Positions 57,101 through 63,752 of a stretch of 64,000 nt of DNA are shown piece after piece. Position 1 is the stretch's first letter; every line of letters starts with the position of its first letter. This stretch comes from Atrina japonica. Lineage: Eukaryota > Mollusca > Bivalvia > Pterioida > Pinnidae. Below the pieces are notes generated by a model. It did no database searches. It saw nothing but the letters and a program-made list of their open reading frames with translations, and was not told where the DNA came from. The stretch is taken from NCBI GenBank assembly GCA_030159075.1, contig BROG01000108.1, positions 1,403,501 to 1,467,500 of the forward strand, read 5' to 3'. A program made the translations under genes and the position numbers.

Positions 57101-58851
57101 TGACTTCTATTTATACTTGGAGTGTTGTAAGTTGCAGCATTGCAGAGCTGGGGTCTATATTACAAAAGGTCCTAAGTCATAGACTTGGTCGTAGGACTAC
57201 ACTTACGACCATTTTACGGGGGCCTCCATGGCCCGAGTGGTTAGAGCATTGCGCTTTAAATCACAAGGCCTCTCACCTCCCGCTAGGGTCATTTTGAATT
57301 AAGTGGGAAAGTTTGCCAGTTTTCTTGCGGAAGGTCGGTGGTCTTTACCTGGGTAACTGGGGTTTCTCCTCCACTAATAAAAAAGCGGATGCCATCATAT
57401 GACTGAAAAATTGTTGAGTATGGCGTAAAACAAAAAAATCAAACAACCATTTTACAAAAAAAAAAAGACAAGTGACTTACTACAAATGTATCAGGTCAGG
57501 TCTTTATCGCTACCCAGAGGCAATGTAAATTATTGGTTTATGTGTCATAATTTATTTTTGTATATGTAACAGGTATAAGTATTCATAATATATCAAGATC
57601 TTGTTTAGAAATATGTGAATATGCCTTAAGACTTGAGTTAGGGTAGTGTTGACTGATAAAATGGTCCTAATTTTTACCTGTTCTACCAGTAACTACCACC
57701 TGTGTGCTGTCCCGGTTAAGATCTATAGAATTTATCGGTCCATCACAATTACAAGACATGGTCCGTGAAGCATTCGGTGATACTGAAAAGGAAAATAAAA
57801 TTTAATAAGACATTCCTTTGACTGTTAGTTAAACAGATAATGGCATCGTCTATATACAGAATATCATACATTTCCAGTAGAGTATGTATTTCAACATGTT
57901 AAAAAAAATAGACACAATATGGTACCCAAAATGCTCAATTAGTATTATTGTAATTGTTGAAATTTGTGTCATCTGAATTGATAAATGGACCTATCACAGT
58001 TGTCTTTTTGTAGAGCTTCTGACTCCCAAGCACAAGTACTCAGGTTTGATTCTCAGTACAGGTCAGGTCATACCTACATGTACCACTTTGAAAGAAAATT
58101 TGGAACTGTTCCTTCAGCAAGTTTGAATAAGAAGAATACAATTTAACTAACAGTAATAGTGGGTTTCAATGAATGTTATCAGACAAGAAGTTTTGATTAG
58201 ACTGACATTAAGATTACAATATGACAGTGCAGGAATGTTTTGAAAAGTGAGTGTGATTTATTCATGGAACATCATTACCATTTTCATGCAATGATCCAAG
58301 GTACACAAAATACTACCCCCCCCCCCCCCAATGAAGACGTGTAGTGATGCAGAGGGTATCAGCCCAGATAGCTCAGTTGGCATTTAAGAGCATTCTGCTA
58401 GTGTTATGAAGGTCCTGGGTTTAATTCCTGGTCTGGTCACACATTTTACCTCGCCTACTACACTACACGTTTTTAATAAATATAAATCACATTTGTTCTC
58501 ACTCTACCTACATGTACAGTGAAACCTGTATATAGGGACACCCAAAGGACCAGAAAATATTGACCTTTATGTGCAGGTGACCCTTATATACAGGTTCAAT
58601 TTAGTTGAAGTATGCAGTTAAGGGACTTAAAGAAACTGGCCTTTATAAACAGGTAATCCTTATATAGAGGTGGCCGCTATAGCAGGTTTCACTGTACTTT
58701 ACACCTGATGAGGGGACCATAAAATTATGATTTTGTTCCCCTTATACCAAATCTAAAAAGAGATGAATGTGTTGGACCGGATCATGATCGATTGATCAGA
58801 AAACTGACCTCTGTCATGGACTGCCTTTGTGACATTTTGCATCATATTCAT
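33026..58851 (-). CDS. WDR24: WDR24, GATOR2 subunit (18 coding exons)
   Basis: Minus-strand join of 58809..58851, 57678..57782, 55593..55709, 55216..55293, 53682..53788, 52443..52568, 51689..51820, 50724..50922, 48617..48796, 47394..47506, 46482..46598, 46061..46187, 42544..42612, 41023..41174, 40092..40348, 38946..39048, 34988..35180, 33026..33161. All junctions are GT-AG; the total of 2,354 nt is one base short of a full frame (see exon 15). Expected product about 784 residues, close to human WDR24 (790). An N-terminal WD40 propeller (SGSQDGT, ASADESG, TSGRDKT) is followed by a helical/linker region and a C-terminal zinc-binding domain with CxxC pairs (CYQCNRP, CDRCK, WCQGCSHGGH, CPAGCGHLC). 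By family knowledge WDR24 is in GATOR2, which relieves GATOR1 inhibition of mTORC1 at lysosomes. Confidence 0.92.
33190..33515. repeat. 65-bp tandem repeat, five copies (WDR24 last intron)
   Basis: Five near-identical units containing TAATGCATTGTTTGTTTTGC and ATTGGTCAGTTG, starting about 30 bp upstream of the last WDR24 exon. Confidence 0.92.
34240..34385 (-). mobile_element. tRNA-derived SINE, truncated
   Basis: Tail GGCGTTTTACGCCACAATCA and body AATGGTGGAGGAGAGAATCC; the tRNA head is absent. Confidence 0.75.
34713..34963 (-). mobile_element. tRNA-derived SINE
   Basis: Full-length antisense copy with a 13-base C run, ending CCACTCTTCCACAGAGGCCC. It lies 25 bp beyond the donor side of WDR24 exon 17. 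Confidence 0.8.
34988..35180 (-). CDS. WDR24: WDR24 exon 17 (zinc-binding domain, first half)
   Basis: Encodes LLARFCLWTISNEIIKLSHL and CYQCNRPLQRVGWLCDRCK, ending NTCVI plus a split Cys. Acceptor CTAACTGCAG, donor GTAAGTAC. Confidence 0.94.
35217..36611. repeat. 33-bp minisatellite in WDR24 intron 16
   Basis: Roughly forty copies of CTCAGTAGCTTACTAGTTAT plus CATCTACACAATT, with shorter 30-bp variants. It abuts the 41-bp satellite, so together they fill this intron. Confidence 0.92.
36612..38966 (-). repeat. 41-bp satellite made of a WDR24 exon-end/donor unit
   Basis: More than fifty copies of a 41-bp unit. On the minus strand each reads an acceptor-like TCATCATTTCAG, then CACTGGTTTTTATG plus TTACTTAG, then the donor GTATGTG. 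The coding-like 22 bases and donor are the same as the end of WDR24 exon 16, which directly borders the array. Blocks at about 37680-38180 and 38440-38560 are unusually noisy with small insertions, possibly consensus errors. Confidence 0.93.
38946..39048 (-). CDS. WDR24: WDR24 exon 16 (source of the 41-bp satellite)
   Basis: Encodes GDVQTPVCMLIALGPKLRPQ and IDERTEEHWFSCYL, matching human GDVQMAVSVLIVLGER and EHWYTSYI. Donor GTATGTG. The last 22 coding bases and the donor are the same sequence as the adjoining satellite unit, with one base different. Confidence 0.92.
39792..40068 (+). mobile_element. tRNA-derived SINE
   Basis: Head GGGCCTCCATGGTTGAATGG, tail AGTGTGGTGTAAAACAAAAA. Ends about 24 bp from the WDR24 exon 15 donor. 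Confidence 0.82.
40092..40348 (-). CDS. WDR24: WDR24 exon 15, apparently frameshifted
   Basis: Begins in frame DWTLQYEAFQPRHEI, matching human EAFPLRHEI, and ends LPDLGFPNMAAEMMMFYAEK, matching the human DMLHFYAEQ region, but the two ends are in different frames. The exon is 257 nt while flanking phases need a multiple of three. The first frame stops at TGA inside the exon; the second has a TAA upstream near 40191. The shift lies between roughly 40115 and 40191. A sequence or assembly error is the simplest reading; a real mutation is possible. Confidence 0.82.
40715..40915. mobile_element. MITE family D (GGTCTCTCAAGACAGG), copy 1
   Basis: Phrases ATCTGCCAACTGAAATGTGG, GACAGTACAGGTCTCTCCAA and the end AGACAGGTTTCACTGTA. 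Relatives at 44975-45118, 47757-47940 and 56118-56302, all in WDR24 introns. Confidence 0.6.
41023..41174 (-). CDS. WDR24: WDR24 exon 14 (linker)
   Basis: 50 codons including CSDEESDKDAEKNLSN, PPEEWELLFGYGEQDN and YNIDGVGQ. Acceptor TGTACAG, donor GTTAGC. Acidic linker like the human EEDELYLLDPE region. Confidence 0.82.
41240..41372. repeat. Short minisatellite CCCCTGGTTATT, WDR24 intron 13
   Basis: About eight units alternating CCCCTGGTTATTTTTG and CCCCTGGTTATTCTCA. Reads open in three plus-strand frames, but this is a repeat artefact. Confidence 0.9.
42544..42612 (-). CDS. WDR24: WDR24 exon 13 (linker)
   Basis: Short polar exon, TDGIPNDNSNRNKEII then NGENIS. Phase fits exons 12 and 14; acceptor TTACAG, donor GTATGA. 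Sequence is not conserved in this linker, so support is from phase and splice sites. Confidence 0.7.
42732..42910. mobile_element. TIR MITE in WDR24 intron 12
   Basis: Arms TACAAAACCACATGTTTCTA and ACACGTGTATTTTGTC, with an inner copy of GTTGTAGCAAAAGGATTCAA. Inverted relative to the copy at 3936. Confidence 0.75.
43031..43211. mobile_element. TACAG-MITE family A, copy 4
   Basis: Left end decayed (TACATTAAAATCTGCTTTAG), right end GTTTCACTGTA intact. Lies just left of the probable LTR. Confidence 0.75.
43387..44134. mobile_element. Probable solo LTR of a retrotransposon
   Basis: A 748-bp segment starting TGTTTTAAATATCCCG and ending AGACATTTCA (TG...CA), flanked by the 5-bp direct repeat GTACC at 43382-43386 and 44135-44139. 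Inside are a TATA-like CATATAAAT at about 43457 and GC-richer sequence unlike the surroundings. No internal retroviral-like coding region is present. It sits in WDR24 intron 12. The alternative is a two-exon plus-strand transcript (donor GTAAGT at 43563, acceptor TATACAG near 44090). Confidence 0.5.
44272..44870. repeat. Dispersed repeat GAGGCCTAATGGGATTACGG ... CAGGTGAGCT
   Basis: About 600 bp bounded by AAGAGGCCTAATGGGATTAC and CCTCCAGTCCAGGTGAGCTA. No intact ORF. Likely a non-autonomous element; relative near 6985-7255. Confidence 0.5.
44975..45118. mobile_element. MITE family D, copy 2
   Basis: Contains AGAGGCCACTCTTATAAATG and CCACCTGTCTTGTAAGACCA. It borders the 33-bp minisatellite. 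Confidence 0.5.
45232..46025. repeat. 33-bp minisatellite in WDR24 intron 12
   Basis: About 24 units of CCCTCCTGGGAACTTTTGTC plus TCATATTGTTGGG. Because the period is a multiple of three, long ORFs of about 200 codons appear by chance on both strands; none resembles a protein. Confidence 0.93.
46061..46187 (-). CDS. WDR24: WDR24 exon 12
   Basis: Encodes VAQSWRMLKVLFSSAP, then a polar stretch ending NDKKRKES. Acceptor TTTGTCAG, donor GTAAGTAT. A 33-bp minisatellite begins about 36 bp beyond the donor. Confidence 0.88.
46482..46598 (-). CDS. WDR24: WDR24 exon 11
   Basis: 39 codons: MEWFVDCAKNYILKGKPLDE and ICEHNARLSEKHHRYQ, matching human MRWFVDTAERYALAGRPLAE. Donor GTAAAC. Confidence 0.93.
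47060..47215. mobile_element. MITE family C, copy 3 (inverted)
   Basis: Reverse-complement copy ending GCAAGTTTGTCTG; contains TTTATAAAGAGGTTTATTCA. WDR24 intron 10. Confidence 0.6.
47394..47506 (-). CDS. WDR24: WDR24 exon 10
   Basis: 37 full codons: AKSGQLGRFSFHKKDPGK through SKSKMFVYNNTDQ. Acceptor CATTGTCAG, donor GTAAGT. Corresponds to human IFFKRKLDPAEPF region. Confidence 0.85.
47757..47940. mobile_element. MITE family D, copy 3
   Basis: Starts TACAGTAGAACCTGTCATGA; contains CATCTGCCACTAAAATGTGG and ACAGGTGGTCTCTCAAAAGA. Confidence 0.65.
48297..48547 (-). mobile_element. tRNA-derived SINE
   Basis: Antisense; right end GCTCTAACCACTCAGCCACA. WDR24 intron 9, 70 bp from the donor. Confidence 0.82.
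48617..48796 (-). CDS. WDR24: WDR24 exon 9
   Basis: Encodes IVWKKDDPHMFYSCSKDNYL, QHVFRDAKRPGDH and a linker ending DKPEST. Acceptor TTTTTAG, donor GTAGGT. Last propeller repeat. Confidence 0.92.
48890..49345. repeat. 29-bp minisatellite in WDR24 intron 8
   Basis: About 15 very uniform units of ACATCAGAGGACACATTAAC plus ACAATATTT; variants are AAC/AAA and GCATTT only. Its uniformity implies recent expansion. Confidence 0.94.
49430..50155. repeat. 27-bp minisatellite in WDR24 intron 8
   Basis: About 27 units of TTGAGTGGTCCATGTTTTGT plus GTCTTAC with one- to two-base length variants, less uniform than the neighbouring 29-bp array. Confidence 0.93.
50439..50600. mobile_element. TACAG-MITE family A, copy 5
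   Basis: Complete termini TACAGTAAAACC and GTTTCACTGTA with a small internal deletion. WDR24 intron 8. Confidence 0.8.
50724..50922 (-). CDS. WDR24: WDR24 exon 8
   Basis: Encodes VWDVHKGHMLHN, QTIASVARIRWRPQRRYNIA and NIWDIRRPYVPFAAFEDHKD. Acceptor TTTTACTAG, donor GTAAAT; phase 1 end. Confidence 0.93.
51285..51660. repeat. Two-copy direct repeat next to WDR24 exon 7
   Basis: Both copies contain TTCCTGCCATTAGTAAGTGC-like and CATAGCCATTTA sequence and several inverted CAGACTGGCA words. Confidence 0.75.
51689..51820 (-). CDS. WDR24: WDR24 exon 7
   Basis: 44 codons: TWDVRRPDKPDKYFTAH, FSIDWHPEDKNWLATSGRD and KTIK. Acceptor TTTTCCAG, donor GTATTT. Confidence 0.93.
52443..52568 (-). CDS. WDR24: WDR24 exon 6
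   Basis: 42 codons beginning DLRKKDCATIF and ending ASADESGGIQ. Acceptor ATTTTCAG, donor GTTAGT. Confidence 0.92.
53128..53250. repeat. CAGA-rich simple sequence
   Basis: Degenerate GACAGACAAACAGA repeats in WDR24 intron 5. Confidence 0.75.
53360..53612 (+). mobile_element. tRNA-derived SINE
   Basis: Head GGGGCCTCCGTGGCCGAGTG, tail TTAAGTGGGGTGTAAAACAC. Confidence 0.85.
53682..53788 (-). CDS. WDR24: WDR24 exon 5
   Basis: Encodes HDHTRTVNRVRFHE and LLLSGSQDGTIRIF, a WD repeat. Acceptor TTTGTTCAG, donor GTGAGT. Confidence 0.92.
53827..54007. mobile_element. TACAG-MITE family A, copy 6
   Basis: From TACAGAAAACCTGCTTTAGC to GTTTCACTGTA, 39 bp upstream of WDR24 exon 5 on the minus strand. Confidence 0.8.
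54197..54449. mobile_element. Hairpin MITE, copy 1
   Basis: About 250 bp with long terminal inverted repeats: GACCCTTTCACTGTAACTGC and GTTCCTACTAATCTCACCTG at the left, the reverse complement at the right ending GTGAAAGGGTC. No ORF. WDR24 intron 4. Confidence 0.85.
54656..54744. mobile_element. Small palindromic repeat family E, copy 4
   Basis: TTAACCCCTGAAAAACAATG ... AAGGGATGAATGGGTTAA; the ends are TTAACCC/GGGTTAA. Confidence 0.7.
55216..55293 (-). CDS. WDR24: WDR24 exon 4
   Basis: Encodes HLLASAATNGAVVIWDLNRH then TKAKQ, a WD repeat. Acceptor TATATTTCAG, donor GTATTT. Confidence 0.92.
55593..55709 (-). CDS. WDR24: WDR24 exon 3
   Basis: Encodes VFKIFSIEEDRFEEKFNLRV and YSSVDVAWNHTD. Acceptor TTTTTTCAG, donor GTATGT. 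Strong match to human [20 protein letters not shown]. Confidence 0.93.
56118..56302. mobile_element. MITE family D, copy 4
   Basis: Contains TGCAGTTGAACCGTCTTGTG, CCATCTGCCACTCAAATGTG and ends ACAGGTTCCACTCACTGTA. Confidence 0.65.
56577..56668. mobile_element. Small palindromic repeat family E, copy 5 (inverted)
   Basis: TTAACTCATTCACCCCTAAA ... TTTTTCAGGGGTTGGTGAGT. Confidence 0.7.
56832..56990. mobile_element. MITE family C, copy 4
   Basis: Contains ACTTGCATTAAATGTCACCT and CTATAAAGGTCATTGAAACT. WDR24 intron 2. Confidence 0.6.
57219..57442 (+). mobile_element. tRNA-derived SINE with damaged B box
   Basis: Head GGGGCCTCCATGGCCCGAGT (one extra C in the A box); the B-box stretch is deleted. 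Tail GTATGGCGTAAAACAAAAAA. Confidence 0.82.
57678..57782 (-). CDS. WDR24: WDR24 exon 2
   Basis: Encodes SRTMSCNCDGPINSIDLNRD and STQVVVTGRT, matching the human start of the propeller (GRTMHCHLDAPANAISV, QVVVAGRS). Donor GTAAAA. Confidence 0.9.
58364..58441 (+). mobile_element. Second tRNA-like SINE head
   Basis: GCCCAGATAGCTCAGTTGGC and B-box-like CTGGGTTTAATTCCTGG give the look of a different tRNA (with GCTCAGTTGG A box). Not a foldable intact tRNA gene. Similar heads at 51915-51975 and 29024-29085. Confidence 0.6.
58515..58696. mobile_element. TACAG-MITE family B, copy 3
   Basis: From TACAGTGAAACCTGTATATA to AGCAGGTTTCACTGTA, very similar to copy 1. About 110 bp downstream of WDR24 exon 1. 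Confidence 0.8.
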
Positions 58852-58879
58852 TGTGTGTAGTAAGCCAGATTCAGTTGCA
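58809..58879 (-). CDS. WDR24: WDR24 exon 1 (start codon exon)
   Basis: Acceptor TTATTGCAG precedes 58879, so at least one 5' non-coding exon lies upstream. The ATG at 58851 opens MNMMQNVTKAVHDR, which aligns with the human MEKMSRVTTALGG start. Donor GTCAGT follows 58809. Confidence 0.8.
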
Positions 58880-60693
58880 CTGCAATAAAAAGTAAAACAT
58901 TTTAGATACATCAACATAAACAATATAAATGGCTTTTACATGTTTGCTCAGTTGGGATTTTTTTTATATAAACATGAATAATGAATTGTAATTGTATCCC
59001 TCCATGTACATGTAAACAGATGGGTTTCAGTTGGCAGTATTTTGTAAGAATTATTCCTCTTTGAAGGTCACATTGTGGGTCAACATTTGCAACCAAGTTG
59101 GATGAAATAGTATTTCACAATAGTGAAAGGGACATGATAATTTTACCCAAATTAGCTGTTCAGATTAATGAAGACCTGAAACAGATATTCATGTTCAATA
59201 TGCTGCCACACAAAACAGTTGACAGAGGAAAATAACTCTTGCAAAATACTGCTTACGGAAACCCATCTATTCTGTCTTTACCGTTTATGTTAATCAGATT
59301 TATCTCCCATGTCAGTAGGTATCGATTGTGATGTCATATCTTTACATGAGGAAACAATTGATACCTCTTCTCATTTTACGCACAAAAAGGTGACATCACA
59401 ATTGATACCTGCTACGAGGGGTGGTAACTCTGGATAATGAAAATACCTATGAAAAAAAAAAAGATCAATGTGTCTATGTAATGTCGTTAATGCTAATGTA
59501 ATATGGTGCGTATAGATTTTTGTTTAAATGTTTTACAACCCACAAGCACAACCAGGTTGTTTTCAGTCACATTGGAGACATCATGTAAATAGGAAGTGTC
59601 ACAAATTTTGACTTGTGTTTTGGCTGTATGTCAATGTACCCAGGGTTCCTTAAAGTGGCCTGTTCAGGTACATAGTTTGATTCAGTATTTCCTCTCACTT
59701 TGGCATTGTAAAAGAACAAGATGTCCTAAATCCCAAGACAATTCCTTGGTTTATCATACCCCAGCATCATTGGTTTTTCGATGATCTAAGGACCCTTTCG
59801 AATAATCTGATGTTAACAGAGACGTAATGAAATCAATGAATTCAACACATCGTCGAAAAGATACGACGGTGTGATATGTGTATAGTCCTGCATGCAGGCC
59901 TACATCATATAGTTACATGAATGTTGAAACAATAAATTATTTACGTTATTAAAATGTAATCTTTAACTTACCATTTGACTAGTGTTGTATATATGATTAT
60001 TCTTTATAACAATCTATCCTGTCAATGTGTCACAAAGCATGTCTTGGACGTGGAGCATGATCATCATTATGATATCTTTATCCATCAAGTTGATGGCATA
60101 ATTCCTGGATATGACTTTCGTACACTACAAGTTCTGTTTATTCACTTTCGTTTTAAAACCCTCGTTTGATTTGACCTACAACACCATAAAAGTACATCAA
60201 TTTGTTCAAAGAAGAACTTAAAGCATGTAATGAAATTTGAGAAACGTTCCTTTTGCGTTTGGTATTATGAAAATATAACATTTTTTGTTCATTGCATCTA
60301 GGATTTGCAGGCATTACATCCCTCGTTTGTGAAAACGTCATCAATTTATGTCTTCCGGTTAAGTTAAAAAAGGAAATGTACAGGACCAAGACAGTAATTT
60401 GTGAAAGAATTTCCGTTCGTCGTATTTCAGTTGTAAATGTAAATATAACTAATTTAACTTACGTAAAAATTCACTTCATCTACCGAAATGTTGATATAAA
60501 TATGACAATCTTATTTTTCTGTAGCGAGATGGGAAAGGAGCTACATAAATCCGGAAAGTCCGGATTGCACGGAAACGTTCGGTCCGGTAATCTTCTGAAT
60601 TTAGTAACATCCGCCTTGAAATTTCTTGAGTTTAGTGTTTGTGTTGTGCAGCTTTTTAAATTTGATATAGGGAGGGTTATGGTAAAGATTTAA
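58880..60693. promoter_or_regulatory. Divergent WDR24/MPLKIP intergenic region
   Basis: The gene starts face away from each other. WDR24 needs an upstream non-coding exon here. The part just before MPLKIP (about 60530-60600) is locally richer in CpG than the rest of the window. No TATA box was recognised. The region also holds a small inverted-repeat element (59314-59413) and SINE-like sequence near 59530-59760. Promoter location is inference from gene geometry. Confidence 0.4.
59314..59413. mobile_element. Inverted-repeat element upstream of WDR24
   Basis: AGTAGGTATCGATTGTGATG TCA at left and TGACATCACAATTGATACCT GCT at right, about 23-bp inverted arms over a 100-bp element. Confidence 0.7.
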
Positions 60694-61080
60694 ATGAATT
60701 CTAAAAGATTTTCAAACTCCCCGTGTGTTCAGTCACCAGGATATGGATTTACTAATTCTCAGAATAGAAACTTTAGTCCTTTAGCTTGTGATATGAAAAA
60801 CTCTTCCGCAGCTTCGTCTCCATTTCAAGGATGGGGGACACCCGCGCGTGGGTATAGTCCTTTCAATTTTCAGCGACCCAATTGTAATATGTCACCAAGA
60901 AACCAACAGATTAGTCCGAGGCATCAGAATTATTGTAAATCCCCCGTGTCACCACAGTGCAGATTTCCAGGTTCAAAAGAATCGAGTCCATTTAGAACAC
61001 CACAACATAAACCCTTTTCACCACCTGGGAATTTTAGAGGTGGTTATAGGGGGAGTGGGAGAAAATCATTTGATAGACAG
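60694..61080 (+). CDS. MPLKIP: MPLKIP exon 1
   Basis: 129 codons from ATG to FDRQ. The open frame runs a few codons into the intron to a TAG; the GT at 61081 is preferred because it joins in phase to the conserved second exon. Confidence 0.88.
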
Positions 61081-61421
61081 GTATATATAATTTTAGTCTA
61101 GTAAGAGTCTATGTATAAAGTAATCATACGGTACACAAAAGTGAACCTCTAAGATTCTGTATGAGTTGTCCCTAGCCTGTTCAGGAACAAACTGTGTGTT
61201 AAAACTTGGCATTGTTGCAATGATTTATTGTGAGTGGGTATCAGTAGTTTTACTTCTTTGTAAATTATCTTATTTACTGACAGAACATACATTACATTTA
61301 TAGAATCGTTGTGTGTGTCAAATAACAAATAGGTCCTACATTATTAGCAAATAATAAGATAATTTAACCTTTGATAATTTTTTCCATTTGACAAATTATA
61401 TATATATATATATATATATTA

Positions 61422-61505
<84 letters not shown>

Positions 61506-63116
61506 TAATACCAAATATAAGCCCTTTTATTATAACTGTGTTCCTACCAAGTTCACCTGCACACAGTGGCATCGAGAAGTTTTTATGCCCGAAACAAATT
61601 CTACCCTTAGCTTTGAAAGGCAAGAGTGTGTACAATTTGTATTTCATTAGGTACAAAATGTCTTGATACCACATGGAAGTGTCAAAGTGTGCAGGTGAGA
61701 TAAGCAGGAACGCAGTTATCTTAAAAGGGTTTATTCCATCCATTATGTACACATGTACATGTAGTAATTACATAAAGAGAATTTTGTTTGTTTCTGGGTC
61801 CATTTCCATTTTTGGAGATGTTGGCGTTGTGTCACAGAGTGTAATGAAATTCAATTCGTTATTTTTCTTTCTTCAATTTTTTGCTTTCCTGAAAACTTAT
61901 TTAATGCTGGGTTTTTAAAACTTTACTGCATCTCTCAAAAAGATTCAAATTATCGTTTATGATGTGAAAACATGTTGTTCAAGAGGCCATTTGGGGTTGA
62001 GGACCTAGCTCTCTTTCTTTTTTACCTTTGTTACATACAGCATGTACAACATGTACATGTATAAACACACAATATATCAAAGAATTACAGATACATGTAG
62101 GTAGGTTCCCTTCAGAAGGCCTCTGAATTGCTTTACATAATTGGATGTTGTTTTAAGGCACCTGGGAACACAAACCTCCTTTAGTACATGTAGTACCCTT
62201 TATCTCTGGAACCTCTATTGAAGAAAAAGAGCGTCCAATTAATTAATCACTTGAAGCAATTAACAGGTCTAGATCTGTTGAACAGTAGTTTAATAATACA
62301 TGTACCTGTCATGTTCTGAGTTAATAAAGTATTGAAATACCCATTGCCATGATTATAGTGACATTAATTTACCTGTTCATCTCAAACTTGAAATCTTGTA
62401 TATACATGTATATATATGTATCTGTAAAATAAATTGTTCAGTAGTAGAAAATTGAATTAAAAAATTATAAACAAGATACTAAATGTAAATATGCTAATTA
62501 TGCATAACATTGCGAGTGGATATTTACTTGTGTACTGACATTACAAACAAACTATATAATTTTGATATATTTAACCTAGATTTAATAGTAAAGAACAATG
62601 GGTACCCCTCACAATATCAAGTAATGCCTTATTATATATATAAGTTTTGTTTTAAGAGATATGAAAATATAAATGTTAATTGAGACAAGGTAATTATATA
62701 AAGTTTGTTGAAATAAAATTATATGAAGTCATGATCAGTCCAATATTTTTACAGATAGATCTACATTTATATATTTTCTTCCTTCTGATGTAATACAGCT
62801 AAGTTTTGACTGTAACTTATTTTTTGTCATCATCGATAAATAAATGATACATGTACTTTTAATGTACTTAAATTTGCCTTTCGTATTGTTTACAGTGACA
62901 AGCTACATTAATTGTACAATTGTACAACATGTAGACTTTCTGACTGATTTTTTTCTACCTAAGATGACTTTAACATTACAGAATCCTCGATTTGATCCAA
63001 ATTGTAACCCTGGAAGCAGTCGTAATATTGAAGACTATTACCACCCAGACATGTTAGAGGACCCATGGAATTTTTGTACCCCAGTGCCTGTATCAATCTC
63101 TATGGAAACCACATGA
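60694..63116 (+). CDS. MPLKIP: MPLKIP / TTDN1, two exons
   Basis: join(60694..61080, 62982..63116), 173 residues against 179 in human, with the same two-exon structure. Exon 1 is a Ser/Pro/Gln-rich disordered region with repeated SP sites (QSPGYGF, PARGYSPFNF, SPRNQQISPRHQ, PVSPQCRFPGSKESSPFRTP) and an RG-rich end (GNFRGGYRGSGRKSF). Exon 2 carries the diagnostic C-terminal motif NIEDYYHPDMLEDPWNFCTP, matching human LENYFKPSMLEDPW. Donor GTATAT at 61081, acceptor CATTACAG before 62982, phase 0. By family knowledge the human gene is mutated in non-photosensitive trichothiodystrophy and the protein binds PLK1; its molecular role is less settled. Confidence 0.9.
61397..61501. repeat. (TA)n microsatellite in MPLKIP intron
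   Basis: About 100 bp of TA with one ATTACATTG interruption, immediately left of the hairpin MITE. Confidence 0.95.
61521..61730. mobile_element. Hairpin MITE, copy 2
   Basis: Related to the element at 54197: left end GCCCTTTTATTATAACTGTG, right end AGGAACGCAGTTATCTTAAA plus AGGG. It lies in the MPLKIP intron beside a TA microsatellite. Confidence 0.8.
62982..63116 (+). CDS. MPLKIP: MPLKIP exon 2 with conserved LEDPW motif
   Basis: 44 codons plus TGA, beginning NPRFDPNCNPGSSRN and ending PVSISMETT. This motif identifies the family. The in-frame ATG at 62844 is intronic. Confidence 0.92.
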   Translation, partial: NPRFDPNCNPGSSRNIEDYYHPDMLEDPWNFCTPVPVSISMETT

Positions 63117-63375
63117 AATTTGATAGAGTGATAAGTTTTGATAAATTTTTTAAAAAATTATGCAGGAATGGAGATTTTTTGCACCTTGAAGTTCAGAAAT
63201 AGGAGAAAGATTGGCAGCTACATGTAGGCTAATGGGAGTTTAGATTTTTACACAAATTTTTGAAGTTTTTAAATGTTGTAACTTATATATGTATAAAATA
63301 GTGGATAATTCACCAGGACAACAATGAAATAATTTTGAAACAAAAACAAAAATAAAGTGATTCTAGGATATGTTC
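63117..63375 (+). other. MPLKIP: MPLKIP 3' UTR and poly(A) signal
   Basis: AATAAA at 63351-63356, about 235 nt after the stop codon. Extent inferred. Confidence 0.5.
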
Positions 63376-63661
63376 AATATGTCAACAAGCCATTGTGTAA
63401 GAATTGAAACATATATTTATATTTGTGTAGAAAAAGTGATTATACATGTAGTGAAGGTAGCGACAGAAACGTGGAATGGAAATGGATAAAAATATATCTT
63501 ATCAAAGAACAGAATATTAACAATAATTCACTTGCATTGTACATCTTCCAGAACTGTATATGGGGGAATATATTTCCCATAATACATTAATGTTCACAGC
63601 ATGTATTAAACCTGAAGATTTGGCAAGACAAAATAGTGTCAGAGAATGACCTGTATTTAAC

Positions 63662-63752
63662 TTGTTCAACCCTAAAGACACATTTGGACTGACCTAAATT
63701 ATTGATTTATCATTTACAGAAGAGTCCATTATTTTTTCAGGGGTTGATGAGT
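63662..63752. mobile_element. Small palindromic repeat family E, copy 6 (inverted)
   Basis: TTCAACCCTAAAGACACATT ... TTTTTTCAGGGGTTGATGAG, downstream of MPLKIP. Confidence 0.7.

Noticed and set aside
60292..60693. 134-codon ORF ending directly before the MPLKIP start
   Set aside because: No similarity, composition like flanking AT-rich DNA, and it overlaps the likely 5' UTR/promoter.
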